From NCBI GenBank assembly GCA_963630635.1, contig CAVGOA010000001.1, positions 62,001-126,000 of the forward strand: DNA of 64,000 bases, written 5' to 3'. A program made the position numbers and the translations under genes. The stretch's first letter is position 1. Every line of letters starts with the position of its first letter. This document shows positions 9,810 to 17,978 of the stretch, piece after piece. The notes below the pieces were generated by a model. It was not told the origin of the DNA. It made no database searches and saw nothing but the letters and a program-made list of their open reading frames with translations. Source of the stretch: Paratractidigestivibacter sp963630635 (GTDB lineage: Bacteria > Actinomycetota > Coriobacteriia > Coriobacteriales > Atopobiaceae).

Positions 9810-11090
9810 TTAACACTGTGTCAACTGCTTGTGGATAAGCTCCGCGTCGCCGGCGGCCGAGCCGGTACAGGTGATGGTAATGTCGGCCCACTGGCGATAG
9901 ATAGGCATGCGCGTCTGGGCAAGTTTTGCGACGCCTTGCGACTGAGACATGGGACGTCCCTCGCTGCTCAGCTCGCCAAGGGGCCGATCAATCATCACGA
10001 TGCGTGAGTTTTGGTGGAGAAGGGCGTAGTTCTCCTCTCGCGTCACCACGCCGCCGCCGCAGGCGATGACCATGCCGGATTTTGCGGCGTATGCGCCTGT
10101 GACCTGGGTCTCAATCGCGCGGAATGTGTCCTCACCCGACTCACGGATAATGTCGGCCGCGCTCTTGCCGCACTCGGTCGCGATCGCGTCGTCGATGTCG
10201 ATGAAAGGGCGTCCCATCATACGGGCCAGTCGCTTTCCACAGCTGGTCTTGCCGGCGCCGGGCATGCCGATAAGCACCACGTTTTGGGTGGAGAGAAGAA
10301 CCTCGGCCAAGATCTTCTCCAATACGGCGTCATCGATCGCCTTGTCCTGGAAAAGCTCGCTTGCGAACTTAGCCTGGGTCACGAGCATGGGCAGGCCCGA
10401 CTCGTAGGGAAGGCCCAGCTTCTCGGCATCAAGGCAGATCTTGGTGCGCGTGGGGTTGTACACAATATCCAAGACGCCTAGAAGGCCGTGAAGCGCGGCC
10501 AGAGTCTCAAAGGTGAGGGGAGAGGCGGGGCAGTTGGGGTACATGCCCACAGGCGTGGTGTTGACCACCAGCGCGGCGTCGGCGTGAAGATCCAAAAGAT
10601 TGTCGTAGTTGCTCTCGCCGCTTCGAGAGATCACCTGAGCCGCAGCACCCGTCTCTTCAAGGGCGGCCGTGATCGCCTTAGATGCGCCGCCGCTGCCAAG
10701 TACCAGGGCTTTCTTGCCACACAAAAGCTCGCTGGCGGTTTTGGCGTGGTTCTTCTCGCAAAAACGGTTGAGCATCCAGGCAAAGCCCATGACGTCGGTA
10801 TTCTCTGCATAGATGGTGCCGTCGGGGCGCTTGACCAGGGTGTTCGCGACTCCGAGCTTGGCTACACGCTCGCTCTTGGCGTCGGCCAAGCGGGCGGCGT
10901 CCGCCTTATACGGGATGGTGACGTTCAATCCTTGCCAAACTCCCTGCAAGATGAAGTCCTCTACCTCATCGGGCTCAAGCTCAACCAGCTGGTAGGGGGT
11001 AGAGCCCATCTTGGTGTGGAGCTGCGGCGACCAACTGTGGCCAAGCTTTCTGCCAATCAAGCCAAAGGGAGCATCGATCTTCTTAGTCAT
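9810..11090 (-). CDS. aroE-aroK: Shikimate dehydrogenase / shikimate kinase fusion
   Basis: Bifunctional enzyme of 426 residues. Residues 1-265 are AroE (dehydroshikimate to shikimate with NADPH): NVTIPYK with Lys62, ENTD with Asp99, and the nucleotide loop GSGGASK at 132-138. Residues 270-426 are AroK (shikimate to shikimate 3-phosphate): Walker A GMPGAGKT at 275-282, DIDDAI, FRAIE, the GGG loop at 345-347, and lid residues in GRPMSQ with a later RMPIY. Both halves look catalytically intact and are near the length of the stand-alone enzymes. It starts 12 bases after pheA, so it belongs to the aro operon. Confidence 0.95.
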   Translation of the reverse strand: MTKKIDAPFGLIGRKLGHSWSPQLHTKMGSTPYQLVELEPDEVEDFILQGVWQGLNVTIPYKADAARLADAKSERVAKLGVANTLVKRPDGTIYAENTDVMGFAWMLNRFCEKNHAKTASELLCGKKALVLGSGGASKAITAALEETGAAAQVISRSGESNYDNLLDLHADAALVVNTTPVGMYPNCPASPLTFETLAALHGLLGVLDIVYNPTRTKICLDAEKLGLPYESGLPMLVTQAKFASELFQDKAIDDAVLEKILAEVLLSTQNVVLIGMPGAGKTSCGKRLARMMGRPFIDIDDAIATECGKSAADIIRESGEDTFRAIETQVTGAYAAKSGMVIACGGGVVTREENYALLHQNSRIVMIDRPLGELSSEGRPMSQSQGVAKLAQTRMPIYRQWADITITCTGSAAGDAELIHKQLTQC

Positions 11091-11102
11091 GGGGCAAATC
11101 CT

Positions 11103-12248
11103 CTAAATAACTTCGGTGTAGCTGCCAAGGTAGCGCAGCTCCTGACAGGCGTCGCTCAAAGATGAGATAAGGTTCTGGAACTGGGGCGCTGCCACGGGGC
11201 AGTCGATGTCAAAGTAGAACATGAACTCGAAGTCGCGCTGGGGGATGGGACGGCTCTCGAGCTTGAGCAGGTTAAGGTCCAGCGCGTAGATCTTGGCAAG
11301 CACCTTGTAAAGCGCGCCGGGCTCGTGGTTAAGAACCAGCATAAGGGTGGTCCTGTCTGCACCAGGGTAGATCTCAAGATGCTTAGAGATGCAGGCAAAA
11401 CGCGTATAGTTGTTGTCGCGATCCTGCACATTGCTGGCGAGAATATCCAAGCCGTAGAGGTCTGCGCACGAGCGAGAAGAGAGGGCGGCCACGTCGGCGC
11501 GGTTGGACTCGGCAACGTGGCGGGCGGCCATCGCGGTGTTCTCGCATACGTGGACATGCGCGTTGGGTAGGGTCTCAAGGTAGTGACGGCACTGGTTGAT
11601 GGCCTGCTCGTGGCTGTAGATGTCGCGGATGTCCTCGATTTTGGCACCCTGCTTAGCCAGCAGGTTGTGGTCGATCTTCTGACGATAGGTGCGCACCACG
11701 TGGAAGGAGTGCTCCATCATAAGGTCGAAGACCTTGTTGACGGTACCCGCGGTCGAGTTCTCGACCGGCAGTACGCCGTATGAGCAACGACCTTCCTCGA
11801 CGGCTTGGAAAACACCCTCGAAGCTTGGACAATAGCTAATTGTGGGGTGCTTGAAGAAGTGTCCGGCCGCGATCTGGGAGTAGGCGCCCTCGACACCCTG
11901 GCAGGCGACGTTGGCATCGGTGGGAAAGAGCTCGGGCGTGGTGGCGCGGGCATCCTCGATTTCGCCCAGAAGCGCGGGCTTCGCGTCTTCTGGCAGCGTC
12001 TCTTTGCTCTTGGCGGCCTCCATGAGCAGCTGCATGAGCACCTGTGCGTAGGTCTTGAGCTCTTCGGGGACTCTCTCGCCAGCTTGGCTGATCTTATCGC
12101 GCTCGCGGCCCGGGTCATAGACCGCAAGGCCATGCTCTCGCTTGTAGTCGCCAATGGCGCAGGCCACCTCGGCGCGCTGGGCAAACAGCGAGAAAATCTG
12201 CGTGTCTATGCGGTCTATTTCTTTCCTAAGCTCGGGAAGGTCGCTCAT
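11103..12248 (-). CDS. pheA: Chorismate mutase / prephenate dehydratase (P-protein)
   Basis: Converts chorismate to prephenate and then to phenylpyruvate for Phe synthesis. 381 residues: an AroQ-type chorismate mutase at about 1-90 (LRKEIDRIDTQIFSLFAQRAEV), a prephenate dehydratase at about 108-285 (GVEGAYSQIAA, the ENSTAGTV catalytic loop, and NNYTRF), and a C-terminal ACT domain (RTTLMLVLNHEPGALYKVL, then ESRPIP). The ACT domain implies allosteric inhibition by Phe, as is known for the family. AAGGA lies before the ATG. It is 42 bases downstream of aroC. Confidence 0.96.
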   Translation of the reverse strand: MSDLPELRKEIDRIDTQIFSLFAQRAEVACAIGDYKREHGLAVYDPGRERDKISQAGERVPEELKTYAQVLMQLLMEAAKSKETLPEDAKPALLGEIEDARATTPELFPTDANVACQGVEGAYSQIAAGHFFKHPTISYCPSFEGVFQAVEEGRCSYGVLPVENSTAGTVNKVFDLMMEHSFHVVRTYRQKIDHNLLAKQGAKIEDIRDIYSHEQAINQCRHYLETLPNAHVHVCENTAMAARHVAESNRADVAALSSRSCADLYGLDILASNVQDRDNNYTRFACISKHLEIYPGADRTTLMLVLNHEPGALYKVLAKIYALDLNLLKLESRPIPQRDFEFMFYFDIDCPVAAPQFQNLISSLSDACQELRYLGSYTEVI

Positions 12249-12290
12249 GTGAATCCTTATACGGTCTTGATACGTGTTTTGAGCTGGGCT

Positions 12291-13406
12291 TTATTCGGCG
12301 GGCCAGCTAAGAAGGGCGTCGGCCACGGCAAGGGCGCAGACGGCCTCGGTCACCGGCACGGCGCGGGTGACGGCGGTGGCGTCGTGGCGGCCCTTGACGG
12401 TGAGCTTGGCGTTTTGCATGTTTGCCAGGTCGACCGAGTCCTGCTCCTGCCCAATGCTCGAGATGGGCTTGAGCGCGATCTTGAAGTAGAGCGGAGCCCC
12501 GGTCGAGATGCCGCCCAAGATACCGCCGGCGTTGTTGGTCAAGGGCACGCACTGGCCATCGCGTACCTGGTAAGCGTCGTTGTTCTGGCTTCCGCGAAGG
12601 CGGGCGGCCTCAAAACCGGCACCAAATTCGATGCCCTTGACCGAGGGGATGCCAAAGGCCGCGCGGGCAATGACGTTCTCGAGTCCGTCGAACATGGGCG
12701 AGCCTACACCGGCAGGAATTCCGGTGGCCACGCACTCGATGGTGCCGCCCACAGAGTCGGCCTGTGCCTGCGCCTCGCTAATAGCGGTGATCATGGCGTC
12801 TGCGCGGTCAAGGTTGATGGCAGGGAAGTCGCGCCCGTCTGCCAGCGCGTTCATTTGCGAGAAGAGCCTCTGGTTGGCCTGGGGCGAGTTGTCTTCTACG
12901 CAAAAGTCCTCGTCGTCGACGCCGGCCAGCTGCGACACGTGGGCACACACGCGGATTCCCTGGGCCTCGAGCCACTGCAGGGCGATGCCGCCGGCGACGC
13001 ACAACGGGCCTGTTAAGCGGCCCGAGAAGTGCCCGCCGCCAGGAATGTCCTGGTTGCCGTGCCACTTTGCCCAGGCGGTGAAGTCTGCGTGTCCCGGGCG
13101 CGGCACGCCCATGATGTTGGCGTAGTCGCCCGAGCGGGTATTGGTGTTCTCGATGACGGCGCAAAGCGGGGCGCCGCACGTTGCGCCGTCTGGGTTAAGG
13201 CCGCTCAGGACGCGGACCTTGTCGGCCTCTTTTCTCGGCGTGGTCCAAGACGCTTTGCCGGGGGCGCGCCTATCGAGAAACGCCTGCAGGCGGTCAAGGT
13301 CAATCTCGATACCCGAGGGCAAGCCCTCGACCACGCAGCCCACAGCCGCCGAGTGCGACTGGCCAAATATGGTTGCCTTTAGGGTGTTGCCAATGGTGGA
13401 GGGCAT
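12291..13406 (-). CDS. aroC: Chorismate synthase
   Basis: Converts EPSP to chorismate with reduced FMN. 371 residues from ATG 13406; the open frame extends further, but this start has AAGGAG seven bases upstream and yields the family N-terminus (NTLKATIFGQSHS). Other family motifs: SGRLTGP, and GIPSVKGIEFGAGF followed by GGISTGAP. The start is one base beyond the aroA stop, so translation is probably coupled. Confidence 0.97.
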   Translation of the reverse strand: MPSTIGNTLKATIFGQSHSAAVGCVVEGLPSGIEIDLDRLQAFLDRRAPGKASWTTPRKEADKVRVLSGLNPDGATCGAPLCAVIENTNTRSGDYANIMGVPRPGHADFTAWAKWHGNQDIPGGGHFSGRLTGPLCVAGGIALQWLEAQGIRVCAHVSQLAGVDDEDFCVEDNSPQANQRLFSQMNALADGRDFPAINLDRADAMITAISEAQAQADSVGGTIECVATGIPAGVGSPMFDGLENVIARAAFGIPSVKGIEFGAGFEAARLRGSQNNDAYQVRDGQCVPLTNNAGGILGGISTGAPLYFKIALKPISSIGQEQDSVDLANMQNAKLTVKGRHDATAVTRAVPVTEAVCALAVADALLSWPAE

Positions 13407-13407
13407 G

Positions 13408-14694
13408 TTAGTTCTCCTTTTCGCAGGAGCCGCCCAGCTGGGCCAGGTCCTCAAAGAAGGCGGGGTAGGATTTTGCGACGCACTCGGCGCCCACGATGGT
13501 CGTGGGCCCGGTAGCGTAGGTAGCCAGAATGGCCGACATCATAGCGATGCGGTGGTCGTTTGCGGCGTCGACGGTTCCGCCACAAAGGGTTTCGACACCC
13601 TCGATGACCAGGCCGTCGTTTGTTTCCTGGACACGCCCGCCCATGGCGTTGATCGCGGCCGAGACGGTGGCCAAACGGTCGGACTCCTTGATGCGCAGGC
13701 GAGCGGCGCCCACGATCTTTGTCGTTCCCTTTGCAAGGCAGGCGACGGCTGCGAGTGGCGGCACAAGATCGGGGCAGCTTTTGACGTCCAAGGTGCAGCC
13801 GTGCAGGCTGTCTCGGCTCACGCATACGTGGTCCGGGAAGCGAGAAACGCGCGCGCCCAGAAGCGCCAGCGCTCCCAGAATGGCCTTGTCGCCTTGGGCC
13901 GAGTGAAAGTCCAGGCCGGTAACCGAAAGGCCGTCGCTGCTAAGCGCGCCGGCTGCCAGCCAAAACGCGGAGTTGGACCAATCGCCGCCAACGGTCACTT
14001 TGCCGGGCGTCTTGTACGCGGTGTCAGCCGCGACGCTAAACAGCAGGCCTTTTTCGTCATCAGACGAGACCTTGCGGCGGCTGACCTCAACGCCAAAAAG
14101 CTTCATGACGTTGATCGTGATGTCGATGTAGGGCAACGACTCGACCGGCTCGGTGACAAACAGGTCGATGCCACCCATCAAAGGTGCGGCCAAAAGCAGG
14201 CCGGTGACGTACTGAGAGCTCACGTTGCCGGCGATTTTGTAGCTGCCGCCACAGATCTTGCCCTCGACGCGCAAGGGCACCTGACCTTGGGGACTAAGCT
14301 GTGCCCCGTGGGCAACAAGCTCCTCGTAGAGTGGGGAGAGCGGTCGCTCGGGAAGGCGCCCGTGACCGGTGAGGCTCGCGTCACAGCCCAGCGCGGCAAC
14401 GACGGGCAGCATAAAGCGCATGGTAGAGCCGGATTCTCCGCAGTCGAGAAGAGCCTTGCGGTTGACCTCTGCGACGGGGGAGACCTCAAAGCCCTCGGCG
14501 GTCTTCTCAATATTTACGCCCAAGGCGCGAAGACAAGACAGCGTGGCCTCGATGTCTTTAGAGGTGGCGTTGCATACGACGCGCGTGGGGGAGTCGGCAA
14601 ACGCAGCGCAGGTAAGAAGGCGGTGGGCCTCTGACTTAGAGGCGGGTATCTGGATGGTGCCGGCCAGAGCGGCAGGGTAGATCGTCTGGTTCAA
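13408..14694 (-). CDS. aroA: 3-phosphoshikimate 1-carboxyvinyltransferase (EPSP synthase)
   Basis: Joins shikimate 3-phosphate and PEP. 428 residues. PASKSEAHR at residues 18-26 holds the substrate-binding Lys, Ser and Arg. GESGSTMRF, GRLPERPLSPL, the catalytic Asp in CPDLVPPLA, and RIKESDRL are all present. The start is a TTG (14694) one base after the aroB TGA, with AAAGG inside the aroB end. No ATG lies close by, and coupled translation would suit the weak start. Confidence 0.96.
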   Translation of the reverse strand: MNQTIYPAALAGTIQIPASKSEAHRLLTCAAFADSPTRVVCNATSKDIEATLSCLRALGVNIEKTAEGFEVSPVAEVNRKALLDCGESGSTMRFMLPVVAALGCDASLTGHGRLPERPLSPLYEELVAHGAQLSPQGQVPLRVEGKICGGSYKIAGNVSSQYVTGLLLAAPLMGGIDLFVTEPVESLPYIDITINVMKLFGVEVSRRKVSSDDEKGLLFSVAADTAYKTPGKVTVGGDWSNSAFWLAAGALSSDGLSVTGLDFHSAQGDKAILGALALLGARVSRFPDHVCVSRDSLHGCTLDVKSCPDLVPPLAAVACLAKGTTKIVGAARLRIKESDRLATVSAAINAMGGRVQETNDGLVIEGVETLCGGTVDAANDHRIAMMSAILATYATGPTTIVGAECVAKSYPAFFEDLAQLGGSCEKEN

Positions 14695-14695
14695 G

Positions 14696-15799
14696 TCACT
14701 GCCTTTCAGCCTTGGTGCCGCAGCCCAGGTCTAGAAGCTCGCGCAGCTCTTCTAACTGCAGTTTCTTGATGGTCACATGGCCAATCTGGGTGGGTACGAC
14801 GACGTTCATGGTGTTGCCGTGGCGTTTCTTGTCGTGCGTCATGTAGTTAAAAAGGACCTCGTGGTCAAGATCGGTGTTAGTGGGAAGGCCCTGGGCGGCC
14901 ATCGCGTTCACGATCGCGTCGCAGGTCGCCTGGTCGCACCAGCCCTTGGCCAAGCTCGCGCGCGCGAGGCAACAAAGACCGGCAGCCACACAGGAGCCGT
15001 GACCCATCGTAAAGTTGCTCGCGGCCTCGATACCGTGGCCAATGGTGTGGCCCAGGTTCAACGTCTGGCGCACGCCATGCTCGGTCTCGTCGGCGTTCAC
15101 CACGTCGCGTTTGATGGCGACGTTTTTGGCCACTACCTGGGCAAGCTTCTCGTAGGAGTAACCCGGCTCGGTCAAGGGGTGGGCGAGAAGGTCGTCCAAC
15201 ATGGCGGAATCGGCCAAGACGGCGTGCTTCACGACCTCACCCACCGAGTCGCGGAATTTCTCGGGCTCGATGGTGCGCAGGCACTCGACGTCGGCGACGA
15301 CGGCGCTCGGTTGCCAGAAGAAACCGGCGAGGTTCTTGCCGTGCTCAAGGTCGACGGCCACCTTGCCGCCCACGCTCGAGTCGACCATCGCCAAAAGGGA
15401 TGTGGGAACCTGCACGACCTTAATGCCACGCTGGTACATTGCCGCGGCAAGCCCCGCTATGTCGCCGGTGACGCCGCCGCCCAAGGCCACGACCACGCTG
15501 TCGCGGTCAAGGCCCGCCTCGGCCATGCCCTCAAGCAAAGTGCCCAGGGTGGTGAGGTTCTTGGACTGCTCGCCGGCTTCAAATATCAAGGTTACGACCT
15601 CGAAGCCGGCTGCCTTAAGCGAGGCCTCGACACGCGCAGCATAAAGGGATGCCACGTTTGTCTCGCTGATGATGCAGGCACGCGTTGCCTTTGCGCAGCC
15701 GGCCACAATGGTGCCCACGTTGTCGAGAAGACCCAGGCCAACGTGCACGTCGTATGTCTTGGAAGGGGTTTCTACCTTGACGATCTTCTGGGTGCTCAT
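14696..15799 (-). CDS. aroB: 3-dehydroquinate synthase
   Basis: Cyclises DAHP to 3-dehydroquinate with NAD and a divalent metal. 367 residues from ATG 15799, which overlaps the tyrA TGA in an ATGA arrangement and has GAGGG upstream; a longer in-frame extension only repeats tyrA sequence out of frame. Motifs: GGGVTGDIAGLAAA, PTSLLAMVDSSVGGKVAVD, GEVVKHA, and the metal-site His residues in LNLGHTIGHGIE. Confidence 0.96.
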   Translation of the reverse strand: MSTQKIVKVETPSKTYDVHVGLGLLDNVGTIVAGCAKATRACIISETNVASLYAARVEASLKAAGFEVVTLIFEAGEQSKNLTTLGTLLEGMAEAGLDRDSVVVALGGGVTGDIAGLAAAMYQRGIKVVQVPTSLLAMVDSSVGGKVAVDLEHGKNLAGFFWQPSAVVADVECLRTIEPEKFRDSVGEVVKHAVLADSAMLDDLLAHPLTEPGYSYEKLAQVVAKNVAIKRDVVNADETEHGVRQTLNLGHTIGHGIEAASNFTMGHGSCVAAGLCCLARASLAKGWCDQATCDAIVNAMAAQGLPTNTDLDHEVLFNYMTHDKKRHGNTMNVVVPTQIGHVTIKKLQLEELRELLDLGCGTKAERQ

Positions 15800-16680
15800 C
15801 GTCCCTCGATCTCTCGTTTGATCTTGTCGCCCTCGGCCAAGAGGCGCTCGAGCTCGGTGGCGTCGCCGGCGTCCAGGGCGTCTTTGTATGCCTGCAGGTT
15901 GTCGATGATGAGGCCAAGCTCGCTCGACAGGTAATCTGCGTTGTCCAAGAAAAGCTCGGTCCACATGGGAGCGTTAAGATGCGCAACGCGGGTAAGGTCA
16001 CGGTAGCTGCCCGCCGAGAAGCCCCGGTGGTCGCGCGATGTAGGGCTCTTGATGAAGGCGTTCGACACAACATGGCAAAGCTGGGAGGTGTAGGCGATCA
16101 TGCGGTCGTGGACCGAGGCAGTGGCCAGCGTGAAGCTGCCAAACTGGCAGGGGGCAAGGAGCTTCTTTAGACGCTCGAGGACCTCAACTCGCTCGAAATC
16201 GTCCATGTGGCTGGGCGGCACGACGACCATGGGAGCGCCCTTGAACATCGTGGCGCGCGAGTGCGCGAAACCTGAGTACTGGGTGCCCGCCATGGGGTGG
16301 CAGCCCACGAAGGTCCAATCGTGGCCCTGCGCGATCGCCTCGCATTCGCGGCAGATCTTACGCTTAACGCCCACCGTGTCGATCACGATGGCGCCCGGCG
16401 AGATAAGATCTGCCATCTCGCCCAGCCAGTCGATCGTTGCCTGTGGGTATCCGGCTAGGATAATCAGCTCACAGGTGGGGACGGTCTCGTCGTTGAGCTC
16501 GCCCTTCACGGTCTCGATCATGGCCAGCTCAAGGGTGCTGCGTGTGCGGTTCCAAGCATAGACGTCGACGTCTGCCGCGCGGAAGGCCCGCGCAAAGGAG
16601 CCGCCCATAAGGCCCAGGCCCACAACGCCAATACGCCCCGGTACAAAGGTCGCGTCAGCAGCCTCGTTCTTCTCGGCCAC
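15796..16680 (-). CDS. tyrA: Prephenate dehydrogenase
   Basis: Oxidatively decarboxylates prephenate to 4-hydroxyphenylpyruvate for Tyr synthesis. 294 residues from GTG 16680, two bases after the upstream stop and preceded by GAGG. Rossmann motif VVGLGLMGGS near residue 17; substrate-site GCHPMAGTQYSG; later TSQLCHVV and SAGSYRDLTRVA. No C-terminal ACT domain is present, so feedback by Tyr must act differently or at the DAHP synthase. Confidence 0.94.
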   Translation of the reverse strand: MAEKNEAADATFVPGRIGVVGLGLMGGSFARAFRAADVDVYAWNRTRSTLELAMIETVKGELNDETVPTCELIILAGYPQATIDWLGEMADLISPGAIVIDTVGVKRKICRECEAIAQGHDWTFVGCHPMAGTQYSGFAHSRATMFKGAPMVVVPPSHMDDFERVEVLERLKKLLAPCQFGSFTLATASVHDRMIAYTSQLCHVVSNAFIKSPTSRDHRGFSAGSYRDLTRVAHLNAPMWTELFLDNADYLSSELGLIIDNLQAYKDALDAGDATELERLLAEGDKIKREIEGR

Positions 16681-16682
16681 GC

Positions 16683-17708
16683 CTATGCCTCCTCGATATC
16701 GGTCGTCACGGCCTCGCGGATAAGGGCCAGGCGACGCATGACGTCGGCGAACATCTGGGGCGTCAAGGCCTGTGCGCCGTCGGACCACGCCTTGGACGGG
16801 CAGTCGTGGACCTCGATCTCAAGGCCGTCGGCGCCCGCCGCGCATGCGGCATAGGCTGCCGGCTTGACGTAGCGGGTGTAGCCGGTGGAGTGCGAGGGGT
16901 CTCCAATAACGGGCAGGTGGGTGAGGTGGTGCAGCACCGGGATGGCGTTCACGTCAAAGGTGTTGCGGGTGCGCGTCTCAAAGGTGCGAATGCCGCGCTC
17001 GCACAGCATGACCTTCTCGTTGCCCTCGCTCATGATGTACTCGGCGCCCATAAGAAGCTCGTCGATTGTCTCGGACATGCCGCGCTTAAGGAGGACAGGC
17101 GTGGTGGTCTTGCCCAGCTCTTTCAAAAGGGTGAAGTTCTGCGCGTTTCTTGCCCCAACCTGGAAGACATCGACGCCCTTGTCCAAGAACAGCTGGATAT
17201 CGTGTGCGTCCATGATCTCGGTCACCACGGGCATGTCAAGCTCGCTCGCGACGTCCATCAAAAGGTCAAGGCCCTTCTCGCCCATGCCCTGGAAGGCGTA
17301 CGGAGAAGTGCGCGGCTTGAAGGCGCCGCCGCGCAGCATAGTGGCGCCGGCTTCCTTGACCGCGCGGGCGATGGTGCGCAGGTTCTCGCCCTCGACCGAG
17401 CAGGGGCCCGCGATGACCTGGAAGTTGCCGCCACCCACCAAAACGCCGTGGCCACAGTCGACGACGGTGTCCTCGGGGTGGAACTTGCGGTTGGCCTTCT
17501 TGAAGGGCTCGGTCACACGCTGGACGCGCTCGACGATGTCCATGCTCTCAAGAAGGAAAGGGTCGATCTGGGTGGTGTCGCCGATGATGCCGACGATGGT
17601 CTCGTTGTCTCCTTGCGAGACGTTGGTCTTGAAACCTCGCGCTTCGATCCAGTCGACAAACTGGTTGAGCTGCTCGTTTGTTGCCTTATCGTTTACGACT
17701 GCGATCAT
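16683..17708 (-). CDS. aroF: DAHP synthase, class I-beta (AroF type) with N-terminal regulatory domain
   Basis: First shikimate-pathway enzyme: PEP plus erythrose 4-phosphate gives DAHP. 341 residues from ATG 17708 (GGAG five bases upstream; a start six codons earlier lacks a site). Residues 1-70 form the ferredoxin-like/ACT-like regulatory domain of this class (MIAVVNDKATNEQ...), known in relatives to mediate feedback inhibition. The catalytic barrel carries GPCSVE, GGAFKPRTSPYAFQG, LLKRG and DPSHSTG. It is first in the minus-strand aro operon, so its promoter lies in 17709-17800, opposite the tRNA promoter. Confidence 0.96.
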   Translation of the reverse strand: MIAVVNDKATNEQLNQFVDWIEARGFKTNVSQGDNETIVGIIGDTTQIDPFLLESMDIVERVQRVTEPFKKANRKFHPEDTVVDCGHGVLVGGGNFQVIAGPCSVEGENLRTIARAVKEAGATMLRGGAFKPRTSPYAFQGMGEKGLDLLMDVASELDMPVVTEIMDAHDIQLFLDKGVDVFQVGARNAQNFTLLKELGKTTTPVLLKRGMSETIDELLMGAEYIMSEGNEKVMLCERGIRTFETRTRNTFDVNAIPVLHHLTHLPVIGDPSHSTGYTRYVKPAAYAACAAGADGLEIEVHDCPSKAWSDGAQALTPQMFADVMRRLALIREAVTTDIEEA

Positions 17709-17795
17709 GTGCGCTCCGTATCTCATGGGGTTAGCCGCTCGATGTTAGCACGAACATGTTGTCGATTTGTCTTATATCCGTGTGTATGTGCATCG

Positions 17796-17827
17796 TTGGA
17801 AACAAGTTTCGAAACTTCGGCTACAAT
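17796..17827 (+). promoter_or_regulatory. Probable tRNA-Arg promoter
   Basis: -10 TACAAT at 17822-17827, 13 bases before the tRNA. The -35 is uncertain: TTGGAA at 17796 with a 20-base spacer, or GAAACA at 17799 with 17. Confidence 0.5.
17804..17817. promoter_or_regulatory. Perfect 14-bp palindrome between the -35 and -10 of tRNA-Arg
   Basis: AAGTTTCGAAACTT is identical to its reverse complement. It lies in the promoter spacer, where a bound protein would block RNA polymerase, and in the intergenic region shared with the divergent aro operon. A role as operator is inference. Confidence 0.4.
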
Positions 17828-17840
17828 GGCTTGGCTTATT

Positions 17841-17917
17841 GCGCCCATAGCTCAGTGGATTAGAGCGTTCGCCTCCGGAGCGAAAGGTCGTGGGTTCGAA
17901 TCCCCCTGGGCGCACCA
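17841..17917 (+). tRNA. tRNA-Arg (anticodon CCG)
   Basis: 77-base cloverleaf with encoded CCA. Acceptor stem GCGCCCA pairs with TGGGCGC. D arm is AGCTCAGTGGATTAGAGC. Anticodon stem-loop is TTCGC-CTCCGGA-GCGAA with anticodon CCG. T arm is GGGTTCGAATCCC. It reads the CGG Arg codon. Confidence 0.97.
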
Positions 17918-17932
17918 CTTCTATATGGCATG

Positions 17933-17960
17933 GGGACCCGTCTTGTATGGGTCCCTTCTC
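17933..17960 (+). terminator. Hairpin terminator after tRNA-Arg
   Basis: GGGACCC (17933-17939) pairs with GGGTCCC (17949-17955), followed by TTCTCTT. The T tract is imperfect, so read-through into the ATPase gene, which starts 19 bases further on, is possible. Confidence 0.6.
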
Positions 17961-17978
17961 TTATATAAGGAGTCTCGC

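Noticed and set aside
17751..17764. LexA-box-like sequence CGAACATGTTGTCG
   Set aside because: The right half does not match the GTTCG half-site of the Gram-positive/actinobacterial SOS box.
16806..17978. Upstream extension of the P-type ATPase frame
   Set aside because: It runs antisense to the DAHP synthase gene and through the tRNA; GTG 17979 has a clear binding site and matches the family start.
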